This document shows positions 30,476 to 39,391 of a stretch of 64,000 bases of DNA, piece after piece (the stretch's first letter is position 1; each line of letters starts with the position of its first letter). The notes under the pieces were generated by a model that saw nothing but the letters and a program-made list of their open reading frames with translations, was not told the origin of the DNA and did not search any database. The stretch spans positions 6,026,501-6,090,500 of the forward strand of contig JAGUCH010000002.1 in NCBI GenBank assembly GCA_019096065.1. Direction: 5' to 3'. A program made the translations under genes and the position numbers. The stretch is from Paracyclopina nana. Lineage: Eukaryota; Arthropoda; Copepoda; Cyclopoida; Cyclopettidae.

Positions 30476-33400
30476 TTAGTGAAGCTCCTCTTTAGCAAGA
30501 CGCTTAGATCTTCGGGTTCTGGAAGCTATGGGCCCAAAGTCGTCTTCTTGGAGCACTTGCGCAGGCACTGTGACTAACTCGTCTTCAGCAATGTCTCCAA
30601 GGACATCATCCTCGATAACTTCTTCTACAAGAGCATCAGAGTCTTTGGATTTCACTTTTCGCTCACGTGGCAAGTACGGTGCACTATCCTCCTCCTCTTG
30701 ACAAGGTAAAGGAATGAGGTGTATCACTGGCCTTTCCAGATACTTGAACACTGTACTTGTGAGTCCTCTTTTGTCAACTTGGGTGACAGCATATTTTACT
30801 ATTACGCGTCTGACCCTGCCGTCTTGGTTAACATAGACCTTGTCGACTACACATAGTTTCCAGGAGCTGCGCCTTGCATGTTTTCGTGGGTCTACCAGTA
30901 TAACCGGATCACCAGTTTTCAAGTCCTTGACAAAGTTATGCCACTTTGGCATCTTTTGTACTCTGACTAGGTAGCCCTGTATCCAGTAATTCCACATGTC
31001 TTGCATGCACTTTTCCAAGACTGCGTAGTGCTTTGGCAGTGAGCTAATATCTTTAGGGTCAATACTTGGCAGCACTTCACCTCCTGGTCCCCTGGTGAGA
31101 AAGTGGAATGGTGTGATGACATGCTCACCCATGACTGCTACTGGTCTACCATTAACCATTGCTTCTGCTCTTTTTGTGAAAGTTGCGAATTGGTCATAAG
31201 TCAGAAGAGTTTCTCCAACTATTCGATAGAGGGCTTTCTTCCAGTTTTTTACAGCTGCTTCAGCCATTCCGTTGCAGTTAGGTGCATATGGAGGTGACAA
31301 GGACCAGGATTGTACTCCTATAAGAGATGCGTCTTGCCTAAGCTTGAGCCAGTCGATGCTTTCCAAGTTGGCCATGAGCTCTTCGTGGAGTGGATTGTGC
31401 AGGATTTCAATGCGTGCTCTCTTCAAGTTGGAGCCCTGATCACTCCTGATCTCTTGAGGTACTCCAGTCCTCGAAACCATGCGATCAAGCGCGTATCTCA
31501 AGGCGGCAGCAGTCAGCTTTGGAGTAACCTCAGCATGTATGGCTCTTGTGTCTCTACAAATGGCGATGAGCACATAGACTTTTGTTGAGCTGCGACCGTA
31601 CTGGACTAAGAAAGGGCCTGCGAAGTCAATTGCAATACGCCTGAAGGGGAACATTTCTGTGGCAGGCAAAAGGAAGTTGTGGGGCAAAGGAGCCATAATT
31701 TGCTGCATAGTTTTGCGTCTTGCAACTATGCAAAATAAGCATTCATTTGTGATCTTCTTGAATAGCTTAGATGCTCCGACCACATAATATCTCTTCTGGA
31801 GCTCGGCAAGCATAGTGACAACTCCATATCCGTGCCCTAACTCACTGTGAACATGCATGCACACCCTGAGGGCCCAAGCCTTGGGTACAATGAGCCTTGC
31901 TTTGCCGATCCATGTGGGCTCTCCCGTGTATGTTCGTCCTTTCATGCGAAGCTCCCCCCATGTTCCCACAAATGTGTTAAGCGATGCTAGTTGCGACTTT
32001 TTAGGCCATACCTTGTGTTTGTGGAGATAATCGATTTCGTCACCAAACTCCTTTGCTTGGGACATACCAATCAATATGCTCTCAGTCTTTTCCAAGGCAT
32101 TTGGTCGTGGCTCGTATTGAGGAGCTGGCCTTGGTCCATCCTTTTCCTTGTAAACTATCGAAATCTGTTTGAGGAGAGCTAACTTACGTACTAGTTGCTT
32201 GAATGTGAGCCTATTGTGATAGGGCACATATTCTGCCCATGAATTATCAGGTAGGGTCTTCCAAGAGGTCCACCTGTCCAGGTTTTCATCCTTGTGTACT
32301 AGATGCTCTGGGACTTCACGTGCTCCAGCTCGATAAACTTGCTCCAAGACGGCAGCCAGAGTCGACATGATGGTGGCAGATTTCTTCGTAGTTTCCTCCA
32401 TTACTGCCAAATCGTCATCGGTGACATCAATGATCTCATCAGGGTATTCATCGGGCGTCTTGCATAGCCAACTTGGACCATGTGTCCACAATTCGTGTTC
32501 TGAAAGCTGCTTGCATGACAGGCCTCGAGTGGCTAAATCAGCTGAGTTCTCCTTTCCTTTGACGTGCCGCCACCTCCAGGTGTGAGTGAGTTCGAAAATC
32601 TCCGAAACTCGTCTGCCAACAAAGGCTTTCCACACTCTGCCAGGCTTGGCTAACCACATTACCACACACTTAGAATCTGTCCATAGGAAGACCATGTCGA
32701 TGTCGCCAAGGAGCTCTTGAAGGTGTCTAGCAAGACGCGCACCTATCAGAGAACCAAGAAGCTCCTTCTCAGGTATAGACCTGACTTCACTCAAGGGGCA
32801 AAGCCTCATTCTTGATGCTGCTAAGACAGAGCTCGTTGGCCTTGCGTCGTACACACTGACTACATAGGCACACGCTGCGTATGCTACATCTGACGCATCA
32901 GAGAACACATGAAGGTATTTGCGTATTGCTCCCTCAAAACTCAGCGCTCGGTGAAACTTGACTAAGGGCAGATCAGCCAAATCAGAGACATACTCACGCC
33001 ACTTCTTACAAATGTCCTTGGCGTCTTGCGAGGGCAAGCTCTCCAATTCGCTGTCCCATGTCACTTCCTGCGTGGCTCTAAGAGCACATGCTGCTTGGAT
33101 CAGAAGCTTGGGCTTGAGCAGGAGTGGTGTGACCAACCCAAGCAGGTCAAAAAGCCTCGGAGTGTACTGAGTCATCAGCCTCAAAGTTATGGGCTTACCT
33201 TCGAAGGGCTCATATGAGGGGCTTTCAAAATAGATTTTGTCGTCTGTGAGGTCTATATACATGCCCAGTGCTTTCGTTTGGTGGTGGTCGGAGTCTTTCA
33301 CATGGCACACAGTGGCTTTCCAGTCTTCAGGCAAATGAGCCAGAACTTCAGGGTGTGAACAAGTCCATTTTCTCATCGGAAGCTGCGCTTCTCCCATAAT

Positions 33401-34864
33401 GCGAATGATGTCATCGACTGCCGTCTTGGCTTCCTCAACTGAGCTTACTGAGGCGATCAAGTCATCAACATAAAGTGAGTTAGTAAGCAGCTCATAAGCT
33501 TCAGGGCATGTGTCCTTGTACTGCTCAACATGCTTTTGCACACAATAAAGGGCCATGCAAGGCGCTGAAGTTGTACCAAAGGGCACAGACTTAAATTCAT
33601 ATGCTTCACCTTGCCAGAAGAACCTGTGAAACTTCCGGTCCTCTGGAAACAGCCTGAATCGCAAATACATTTTACTCACATCGCCTGTAATGCACACTGG
33701 TTTTTGCCTTGCTTTCACTACAATGTCAAAGCAGTCTTTTTGCAGCTTGGGGCCCGGCATGAGCGCGTCGTTTAAGGATTTTCCATCCCTGGACTTTCTT
33801 GCACCGTCAAAGACCACTCTCACTGGCATGCTTGGCTTGTCATACCTTTTCACGAGAAGCCAATTGAGGAATCTCCCCTCCTTGATTATGTCGCTAGGTC
33901 CCAACTTGCGAACAAAATCAAGATTCACCCATTCATTGACTTCTTGGCATGATTTTTCATATGCTTTCTCACTATAGCTTTTGAGCTTGGACTCCAGCTT
34001 ATTCGTGTCTCTGAGCACTTCATCAGCATTATTAAGGAATTTGGGCTCACCTTTTTTCCATAGGCTTGGCACTGCCATTTGTCCATTGGCTAAGCGGTGC
34101 GTCTTGCTCAGTATTTCATAAGCCCTTTTTTCATTCAAGGACACAAGCTTAGGCTGGGCTGCATTGACAAACTTGTCCAAGTCATAGAGCAGCCGAAGGG
34201 AAGCGTACGGTGGTTCACTTTTATAGCAGCTATTGCTTGTGTTCAGTGGCTCCAAGACGGTAGACACAACTGAACTAGGCAATGCACTTTCAGAGTAGGC
34301 AATCGTTGGTCCTAACTTAGTCAGGATCAAAATTGGTTCACTAGGCGTCTTGCCCCTCACTATGGTGGTTGGACTGATCAGGTCAAAATCACACATACCA
34401 ATCAGCACTTGTGGAGCACCACTCGCAAAGTTAGGAAAACACACTTTCTTTAAATGAGGGAATGCGTCTTGCAGTTTTTTCACAGGTGGCAACTTCATTG
34501 ATGGCTGAAGGTGAGGCATAGTGTCGACTTTTACCTCATAAACTTTGCCTGGATCACTGAGGGGTTTCACACTTAATAATGCCTGAAAACTCTGAAATGT
34601 TGCTTTTGCTCCTACAAATGAAAGCACTCTGTCCTTAGAACTCCCAGTGAGCCTCAGCCTCGTGGCTAAATCAACAGTGATAAGTGATAATTCACTGCCA
34701 TTGTCCAGAAAAGCATTAACAGTTATTTGTACATCTGGGACGGAGGGGTTAGACACTTGCACTGGAACGACGGGAAAAACAACTCTTTGATTTTTAGAGA
34801 GTACCTTTGTTTTGGCTTTGATAGACGCCACCAGCTGATGGAGCGAAGGGGAGCTCGTATTTTG
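30476..34864 (-). CDS. BEL/Pao Pol polyprotein (protease, RT, RNase H, integrase)
   Basis: The open frame starts right after the gag TGA. The first ATG-like start is not obvious, so it is probably made as a readthrough product. About 1,462 codons. Visible in order: an aspartic protease segment with DNG (FLDNGSELSLI, near residue 50); BEL-type reverse transcriptase with SVPFGTTSAP and YVDD; an RNase H segment with FLWTDSK; a zinc-binding HHCC integrase N-terminus (HSELGHG...CLFC); and the integrase catalytic core with IDFAGPF and RSDQGSN. A basic Arg/Lys-rich tail follows. The domain order and the GTTSAP form of RT identify BEL/Pao rather than Gypsy or Copia. No frameshift or premature stop is seen. 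Confidence 0.92.
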   Translation of the reverse strand, partial: QNTSSPSLHQLVASIKAKTKVLSKNQRVVFPVVPVQVSNPSVPDVQITVNAFLDNGSELSLITVDLATRLRLTGSSKDRVLSFVGAKATFQSFQALLSVKPLSDPGKVYEVKVDTMPHLQPSMKLPPVKKLQDAFPHLKKVCFPNFASGAPQVLIGMCDFDLISPTTIVRGKTPSEPILILTKLGPTIAYSESALPSSVVSTVLEPLNTSNSCYKSEPPYASLRLLYDLDKFVNAAQPKLVSLNEKRAYEILSKTHRLANGQMAVPSLWKKGEPKFLNNADEVLRDTNKLESKLKSYSEKAYEKSCQEVNEWVNLDFVRKLGPSDIIKEGRFLNWLLVKRYDKPSMPVRVVFDGARKSRDGKSLNDALMPGPKLQKDCFDIVVKARQKPVCITGDVSKMYLRFRLFPEDRKFHRFFWQGEAYEFKSVPFGTTSAPCMALYCVQKHVEQYKDTCPEAYELLTNSLYVDDLIASVSSVEEAKTAVDDIIRIMGEAQLPMRKWTCSHPEVLAHLPEDWKATVCHVKDSDHHQTKALGMYIDLTDDKIYFESPSYEPFEGKPITLRLMTQYTPRLFDLLGLVTPLLLKPKLLIQAACALRATQEVTWDSELESLPSQDAKDICKKWREYVSDLADLPLVKFHRALSFEGAIRKYLHVFSDASDVAYAACAYVVSVYDARPTSSVLAASRMRLCPLSEVRSIPEKELLGSLIGARLARHLQELLGDIDMVFLWTDSKCVVMWLAKPGRVWKAFVGRRVSEIFELTHTWRWRHVKGKENSADLATRGLSCKQLSEHELWTHGPSWLCKTPDEYPDEIIDVTDDDLAVMEETTKKSATIMSTLAAVLEQVYRAGAREVPEHLVHKDENLDRWTSWKTLPDNSWAEYVPYHNRLTFKQLVRKLALLKQISIVYKEKDGPRPAPQYEPRPNALEKTESILIGMSQAKEFGDEIDYLHKHKVWPKKSQLASLNTFVGTWGELRMKGRTYTGEPTWIGKARLIVPKAWALRVCMHVHSELGHGYGVVTMLAELQKRYYVVGASKLFKKITNECLFCIVARRKTMQQIMAPLPHNFLLPATEMFPFRRIAIDFAGPFLVQYGRSSTKVYVLIAICRDTRAIHAEVTPKLTAAALRYALDRMVSRTGVPQEIRSDQGSNLKRARIEILHNPLHEELMANLESIDWLKLRQDASLIGVQSWSLSPPYAPNCNGMAEAAVKNWKKALYRIVGETLLTYDQFATFTKRAEAMVNGRPVAVMGEHVITPFHFLTRGPGGEVLPSIDPKDISSLPKHYAVLEKCMQDMWNYWIQGYLVRVQKMPKWHNFVKDLKTGDPVILVDPRKHARRSSWKLCVVDKVYVNQDGRVRRVIVKYAVTQVDKRGLTSTVFKYLERPVIHLIPLPCQEEEDSAPYLPRERKVKSKDSDALVEEVIEDDVLGDIAEDELVTVPAQVLQEDDFGPIASRTRRSKRLAKEELH

Positions 34865-34867
34865 GCG

Positions 34868-37800
34868 TCATTGTTTGGAGTCTAATTTTTCACTTAGTGA
34901 CACCACCAGGGCCGTCAGTTTTTCCAGATCTTGTCCTTGTTTTTGGATTTGAGTTTTCATTTCATCAGGCACACTTACTGAGGCAGTCGCTTCCGCTGCT
35001 TTCTTCTTTCTACCGGCTTTTGAGGCAAGGGCTTCAAAGGCACCATGCAAGACGCCATGGTGATCACTACTGCCACACACTTTACAGGTGCCAGTGGACT
35101 CACAGTCTGCCCTAATGTGTTTGCCCTTAAGACACTTATAGCAAGCTCCGGTTGGTCGTAGATTGTAGATCTTTTGACGATCATCAATTTGATCCAAGAC
35201 GGGGCACCTGAAAAGCTTGTGATCCTGGCTGCACAATGGGCACAACACAAAGGTGAATTGTGCGTCTTGCCTGACACTTAGGACAACAGCTTGGTTGTCT
35301 TGATCACCTTCAGACTCTGTGGAACCTGTTTGGTCCAGATTTCCATCCACCTGTTGTAGTGAGAAGGTGGTTTTACCCTGGTGATAGTTGCCTCTTGCAA
35401 ACATGGGCTTTGTGTCATATTTTTTGAGCGGATACGAAACCTTCGGTGCAGTACTGGCCGGAGCTGCTTCTTCAATAGCATCAAAGTCATCACCAAATTT
35501 GACATGCGTGGCAGCCCATTGCTCAAATAGGTCCAGAGTGAGAGTATCCCTACCTAGGGTGGCCAAAAATGTTTGGACATGCTCTCTAGTTCGGGGTGCC
35601 AACTTAACAGTTTGAATGGCCAATGTAGCAAAGGCAGACTGATTAGACTTTGACATCTTTCCCCGCGCACACGCCTTGAGCTGGCCCATGAATTCCAGCA
35701 TGTGTTCGCGTACTGCGATGACAGTTTCCGTCTTCTGCATGTCGACCAGGGGCAGCTTTTGAAGCTTGTGAGTCGCATAAGCTAGCAACTTTTCCAAGTT
35801 GTAGTACTCCTTGTCAAGATGTCTCAGCGCCTTGCGATAACCTCTCTTGCTCCGCTCATGATTTTTGACGAAATGCGAAGCGGGACCGTCTTGGGTGGCA
35901 TTTTTAAGCCTCACAAATTTTTCTTCATAAGAGAGGCCTTGGTCTCGATGAATGTATTGCCTAAAATCAAGACGGAACTCATGGTAGAGGTACCTATTTT
36001 TGCCTGTGAAGGTGGGAGCTTTCAAGTTGTCAAACTTGATCGGGCGTCTTTGCTTTTTGTGCTTGACGACTCGAGTACCACTTGACGAAGAAGACCCCGA
36101 CAACGACGAGGAGGATGACCCCTTTCTTTTCTTTTTGCCCTTCTTTTTCTTCTTGGAGCTGCCATCATCAGACGAGTCCGAAGGATCAGGATCAGTGTCC
36201 CAGAAGTCTGACTCAGTCTCATCGTCTTCCTCTTCCTCAGTAGACTCATACTTTTTCTTGCGTCTTGCTTTACTTGAGCCTGAGGACTTGCTTTTGGAGC
36301 CCTTGGAGCTTGACTTTTTGTCCTTGATGTGCTTTTGTCGCTCCATCTCCTTCTTTTCTTCCGGGTCAGGTCGAGTGTCCTTCTCATAAGCATCAGAGAA
36401 TGGATTGTAATACAGCCTTGATCCTCCTGGACTACGAACAGGATCAACTTTGGAGAACTTGTACATGCTCTTGCGTGACATTCTCAAGCTGTATTCTTGC
36501 ACCTTGATCCATTCATGGGCTTGATCAGACAAGTTGCCGTATTTCTCATCCTCTCCATCCAGCTCCCTTGCTCTCTTATATGACACACTCTGAAGCTCGT
36601 TCCAACTGTGTATCCACAAATCAATGCAGGCCTCCATGTCTGTTAAGAGGGTCTTGATAGAGCCGAGCTCTCCATCACTGCCATCGTAATACTTGACCGC
36701 ATCGACCATGCGCTTGGCTGCATACTGGAGGTTCTTGTGGGCATCTTGCAGCTGGGCTTCTTGGTCAATATAGTTGAGTTCTGGAGGGGCCTTGGTGGGG
36801 TCATACAAGAGCTTGGCCTCATCCTCTTTAGCTTTGGGCTTGATTTTTGGTCCAGTCTCTTGCTCTGCAGGCTTGTTTTTTGGTCTAGTCTCTTGCTCTG
36901 CAGGCTTGTTGACATGAAGGGTCTTCTTGACAAGTGGAGCCTGACCTGTAGCTTCCTTTTCCGGCCTTTTGGTGTTGGCTGGGGGCGTCTTGCCAGCAGT
37001 GGCATTGCTAACCTGCTTGGCTTTCATGGCATTCAGAATGTCTGACTGAAAGAAAGCAGAGGTGACATCCAGCATGGCATCACTCCTCAGATCATGCTCA
37101 AGTTGAGTTGCAAATTGTTGCTCATTTAGAGCCTGGATTTCAATGCTCTCTTTGACCACTGCCTTCATTTCTTGTGCCTTGCCAATGGCATCCTTGAGGG
37201 ATACATGTGTCTTGCCTGCATTCTTGAGCAGTTGGTCTGAGGTGGTGAGGTTGGCCTCTTCATGTACATCCATGTATTCTTGTTCCAGGGCAGCTAGGTC
37301 AATCCTCTCATCTTCCATTTCAGAGGTCATTATTTCAATTGCTTCAAGATTTAGCACCTCTGAGCGCATAGCATGCCTGTATTTCCTGACCATATTGTTC
37401 ACATCAGTGATTCGTCTACCCAAATCCAGCCTGAGGTTGGTGGCTCTTCTTTGCAATTCAAGCCTTGCATCATTGCGACGTCTTCTCTCGGTCCTTTCTT
37501 CCTCAGTGAGCTTGGAGGACTTACTAGGTTGCTTTTGGGCATTGGGATCATCAGTCAGGGATTCATTGGCATTCTCTGCTGATTGGTCCTTTTCTTTGGC
37601 AGGTGGAGGTTCTTCCTCTCTCAGGGTATGCTCTTCCATGGCATTAGAGGCAGCACTGGAAGGCCTAGAGTCCTTGTCAGGGTCTTTATTGCTGCGCGTC
37701 TTGCGATTAGTCATGACTGCAGGTGTACCTGGAGTAGCTTGGATAAATTGCAAGAATTGTTTATAATCCCTATTTAAGGCTGGTGGGGGAGGTTGAGGAG

Positions 37801-37903
37801 TGCTCAGAGCCAGACTGGCAGGACTAGTTGGTGATGCTGATGTGAGCTCCCAATCCTCTTCGAAATCCTCCAGGATGCGCCTAGGTGGTGGCGTATTGCT
37901 CAT
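34868..37903 (-). CDS. BEL/Pao Gag-like protein
   Basis: 1,011 codons from ATG at 37903. The N-terminal half is charged and rich in Glu, Lys and Ser, with probable coiled-coil (residues about 120-260) and a long Ser/Lys/Asp low-complexity stretch before the capsid-like region. Near the C-terminus is a zinc-knuckle cluster: CYKCLKGKHIRADC fits CX2CX4HX4C, with CPLC...H...C before it and CKVCGSSDHH after it. These bind nucleic acid in Gag proteins of this family. The frame ends with TGA, and pol continues in the same frame after it. The length is large for Gag because of the low-complexity expansion. The frame shows no internal damage. Confidence 0.9.
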   Translation of the reverse strand: MSNTPPPRRILEDFEEDWELTSASPTSPASLALSTPQPPPPALNRDYKQFLQFIQATPGTPAVMTNRKTRSNKDPDKDSRPSSAASNAMEEHTLREEEPPPAKEKDQSAENANESLTDDPNAQKQPSKSSKLTEEERTERRRRNDARLELQRRATNLRLDLGRRITDVNNMVRKYRHAMRSEVLNLEAIEIMTSEMEDERIDLAALEQEYMDVHEEANLTTSDQLLKNAGKTHVSLKDAIGKAQEMKAVVKESIEIQALNEQQFATQLEHDLRSDAMLDVTSAFFQSDILNAMKAKQVSNATAGKTPPANTKRPEKEATGQAPLVKKTLHVNKPAEQETRPKNKPAEQETGPKIKPKAKEDEAKLLYDPTKAPPELNYIDQEAQLQDAHKNLQYAAKRMVDAVKYYDGSDGELGSIKTLLTDMEACIDLWIHSWNELQSVSYKRARELDGEDEKYGNLSDQAHEWIKVQEYSLRMSRKSMYKFSKVDPVRSPGGSRLYYNPFSDAYEKDTRPDPEEKKEMERQKHIKDKKSSSKGSKSKSSGSSKARRKKKYESTEEEEDDETESDFWDTDPDPSDSSDDGSSKKKKKGKKKRKGSSSSSLSGSSSSSGTRVVKHKKQRRPIKFDNLKAPTFTGKNRYLYHEFRLDFRQYIHRDQGLSYEEKFVRLKNATQDGPASHFVKNHERSKRGYRKALRHLDKEYYNLEKLLAYATHKLQKLPLVDMQKTETVIAVREHMLEFMGQLKACARGKMSKSNQSAFATLAIQTVKLAPRTREHVQTFLATLGRDTLTLDLFEQWAATHVKFGDDFDAIEEAAPASTAPKVSYPLKKYDTKPMFARGNYHQGKTTFSLQQVDGNLDQTGSTESEGDQDNQAVVLSVRQDAQFTFVLCPLCSQDHKLFRCPVLDQIDDRQKIYNLRPTGACYKCLKGKHIRADCESTGTCKVCGSSDHHGVLHGAFEALASKAGRKKKAAEATASVSVPDEMKTQIQKQGQDLEKLTALVVSLSEKLDSKQ

Positions 37904-38690
37904 GAGTAATGGACTCCCCCCATTGCCAGATACAATAAAACTCAGTCAAAGGATGAAACTTAAGAGTAGCAATACGCGATCTCTTTTTAGTCAAAAACTT
38001 AAAACAAGGTCAGCAAGACGCTTTACCCCTTGTATTTTCAGACTACTTGTCATTGGCAAGCCTCTTGCAGTTTTTAGTAGCAAGACCAGTGTTTAGTGGA
38101 AAATTCCGTTGACATTTTCCGCATCGGCGGCCTCGCCACTTTGCTTCGGTTTTGGGCCAAATAGATGTCAATCCGGGTGCACAGTTGAGCCGTCAATCCC
38201 AGTCCTCAGGCTGCCATTTCAGTCAAAGCTAGTCAAGGTATAAAATTAGAGTAGCAAGACGCGTTTCTCTAGTATTTTATTAAGTCAAAATCACAAAATT
38301 TCATCTAATACAAGGCCAGCAAGACGCTTGGTGCCCCGTAATAGGCATCGCCAATTTGTCACTGAAGCACTGGAAGGGGTTCATTATCCGCGTCGATGGC
38401 CTCGCCGCGTTGCTTCAATTTCTTGAATTCTTTTTTTCAAAATTCAAGATGGCCGACAACTACTTGTCATTGGCGAGCGTCCTTGATGAGTAGTAGTAGA
38501 GGAGTGCTTGGCTCACAAGCAGTTTTTAGTAGCAAGACCAATTTTTAGCGGAAAATTCCGTTGACAATTTTCCGCGTCGGCGGCCTCGCCACTTTGCTTC
38601 GGTTTTGGCTGCAACGACGGTAAATGAGACCATAACAAATTTTAAATCTCACTTGGTGGGTTGCAGCCCCACGAGTTGGGCGCCAGTTCT
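37904..38690 (-). repeat. BEL/Pao 5' leader with direct repeats and hairpins
   Basis: About 790 bp between LTR and gag. A unit of about 90 bp (GCAGTTTTTAGTAGCAAGACC ... CTTCGGTTTTGG) occurs at 38067-38154 and 38519-38607, and part of it near 38390-38415. Both full units contain a hairpin, GGAAAATT/AATTTTCC at 38550-38573 and a 7-bp version at 38098-38120. Three GCAAGACGC motifs also lie here. Candidate packaging or dimerisation structures (inference). Confidence 0.6.
38666..38685 (-). other. Primer-binding site of the BEL/Pao element
   Basis: The plus strand reads GCCCCACGAGTTGGGCGCCA, matching a tRNA 3' end with CCA (tRNA-Lys-like). It lies 5 nt inside the 5' LTR, where reverse transcription would be primed. 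Confidence 0.75.
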
Positions 38691-38957
38691 TGTTACAGGA
38701 TGATCTTGAACATTGGGAGTGGTCAAGGGCAATCCTGGTTGACTTTGGATCTGGAGTTGGACAATGGAGTCTCCAGATCAAATCTCCAGCGTGGAAACCT
38801 CCGATGAGATGGCTCAGAAGCTCCCGCGACTTTGGGTTGAAAATAAAGAGCTTTTGAAGGTCTTTACTGTTTGGCGGAAAATCTAATACTGTTTATTTGC
38901 ATACGTAAACAAAGGGAATTCGGAAATATATACAGTAGCTCACTGCAACCTCTTACA
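38691..38957 (-). repeat. 5' LTR of the BEL/Pao element
   Basis: 267 bp, TG...CA in element orientation. A TATATAT box lies near its upstream end (about 38928-38936) and an AAATAAAC polyadenylation-like signal is at about 38890. It is identical by eye to the other LTR. Confidence 0.95.
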
Positions 38958-39071
38958 GGCCAATTAGGATTCATGGATAATGAAAAAGTCCAAAGATTTG
39001 GACCAGGCGATGACTCTACCATCGGCTTTTTTATTGCAAAATTCAGAAAACTTGGTAAGGGCAATAAATAG
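38958..39071 (+). pseudogene. NSUN6: Displaced 3' end of NSUN6
   Basis: The 114 bp after the retrotransposon begin with the duplicated GGCCA, continue the NSUN6 frame, include TIGFFIAKFRK and end in TAG. The match to the NSUN6 family C-terminus proves that the two halves were one exon. Confidence 0.9.
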
Positions 39072-39391
39072 TTAACAGAAAACCTAGCAGCAGTAAATTA
39101 TTTAGTAGGGCGCAGTATACGAATACTAAAACGAGAGCTCTTACTAAAGCCCCTAACGAAAACTGATAGAATCAAATGCAAACTCGATTCATATTGACTT
39201 GAGAGATCCCCTTGAGAGTTGAGCTTAAATGCCAACGTTCATGACAGGCAATGTATTTGAGTTAACAGGTCAATTTAGCCATGGCATTACAAAAATGGTT
39301 TTCTTAAAACTGCTTTATACAAATCGCAGGCTCGGCCTAGTAAAGCTGTACTCGAGTTTTCCCATTTTAAAATCTTCGCTCAGCTATTTAA
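39072..39391. other. Intergenic downstream of NSUN6
   Basis: A short CATATTGACTTGAGAGA at about 39190 resembles a P1-family terminus, but no partner end is found. The last 8 bp are the target duplication of the next element. Confidence 0.35.

Larger units (their letters stand above)
29350..38957 (-). mobile_element. BEL/Pao LTR retrotransposon, apparently complete
   Basis: The element is 9,608 bp, read on the minus strand, with 267-bp LTRs that look identical (29350-29616 and 38691-38957), TG...CA ends, and a 5-bp target duplication GGCCA (29345-29349 and 38958-38962). It has a primer-binding site beside the 5' LTR, a purine tract beside the 3' LTR, and two long open frames (gag and pol) in the same frame, separated by one UGA. 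Domain order in pol (protease, reverse transcriptase, RNase H, integrase) is that of BEL/Pao. Identical LTRs and open frames point to very recent insertion and possibly activity. The whole body is studded with a 9-bp motif (see findings). Confidence 0.95.
28208..39071 (+). pseudogene. NSUN6: NSUN6 tRNA cytosine-5 methyltransferase, interrupted by a retrotransposon
   Basis: The coding part 28208-29349 (380 codons, one exon) continues at 38958-39071 after the 9.6 kb BEL/Pao insertion, with the GGCCA target duplicated at both sides. NSUN6 methylates C72 of tRNA-Cys and tRNA-Thr acceptor ends. Visible are the N-terminal region, a PUA-like insert around GAAVLRGADIFAPGV, the AdoMet-binding DMCAAPGGKTTH, the release cysteine in DAPCSALGQRP and the nucleophile motif YSTCTVTLQENE. 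In the interrupted allele translation runs four codons into the LTR and stops at 29362. It then lacks the final 37 residues, including TIGFFIAKF, a core strand of the methyltransferase fold. The remainder of the frame shows no other damage, so the break looks recent. The second part is listed separately. Confidence 0.9.

Noticed and set aside
35819-37777. Long plus-strand frames opposite the gag region (up to 207 codons)
   Set aside because: They are antisense shadows of the Glu/Ser/Lys-rich gag frame; the sense frame has zinc knuckles and the element structure.
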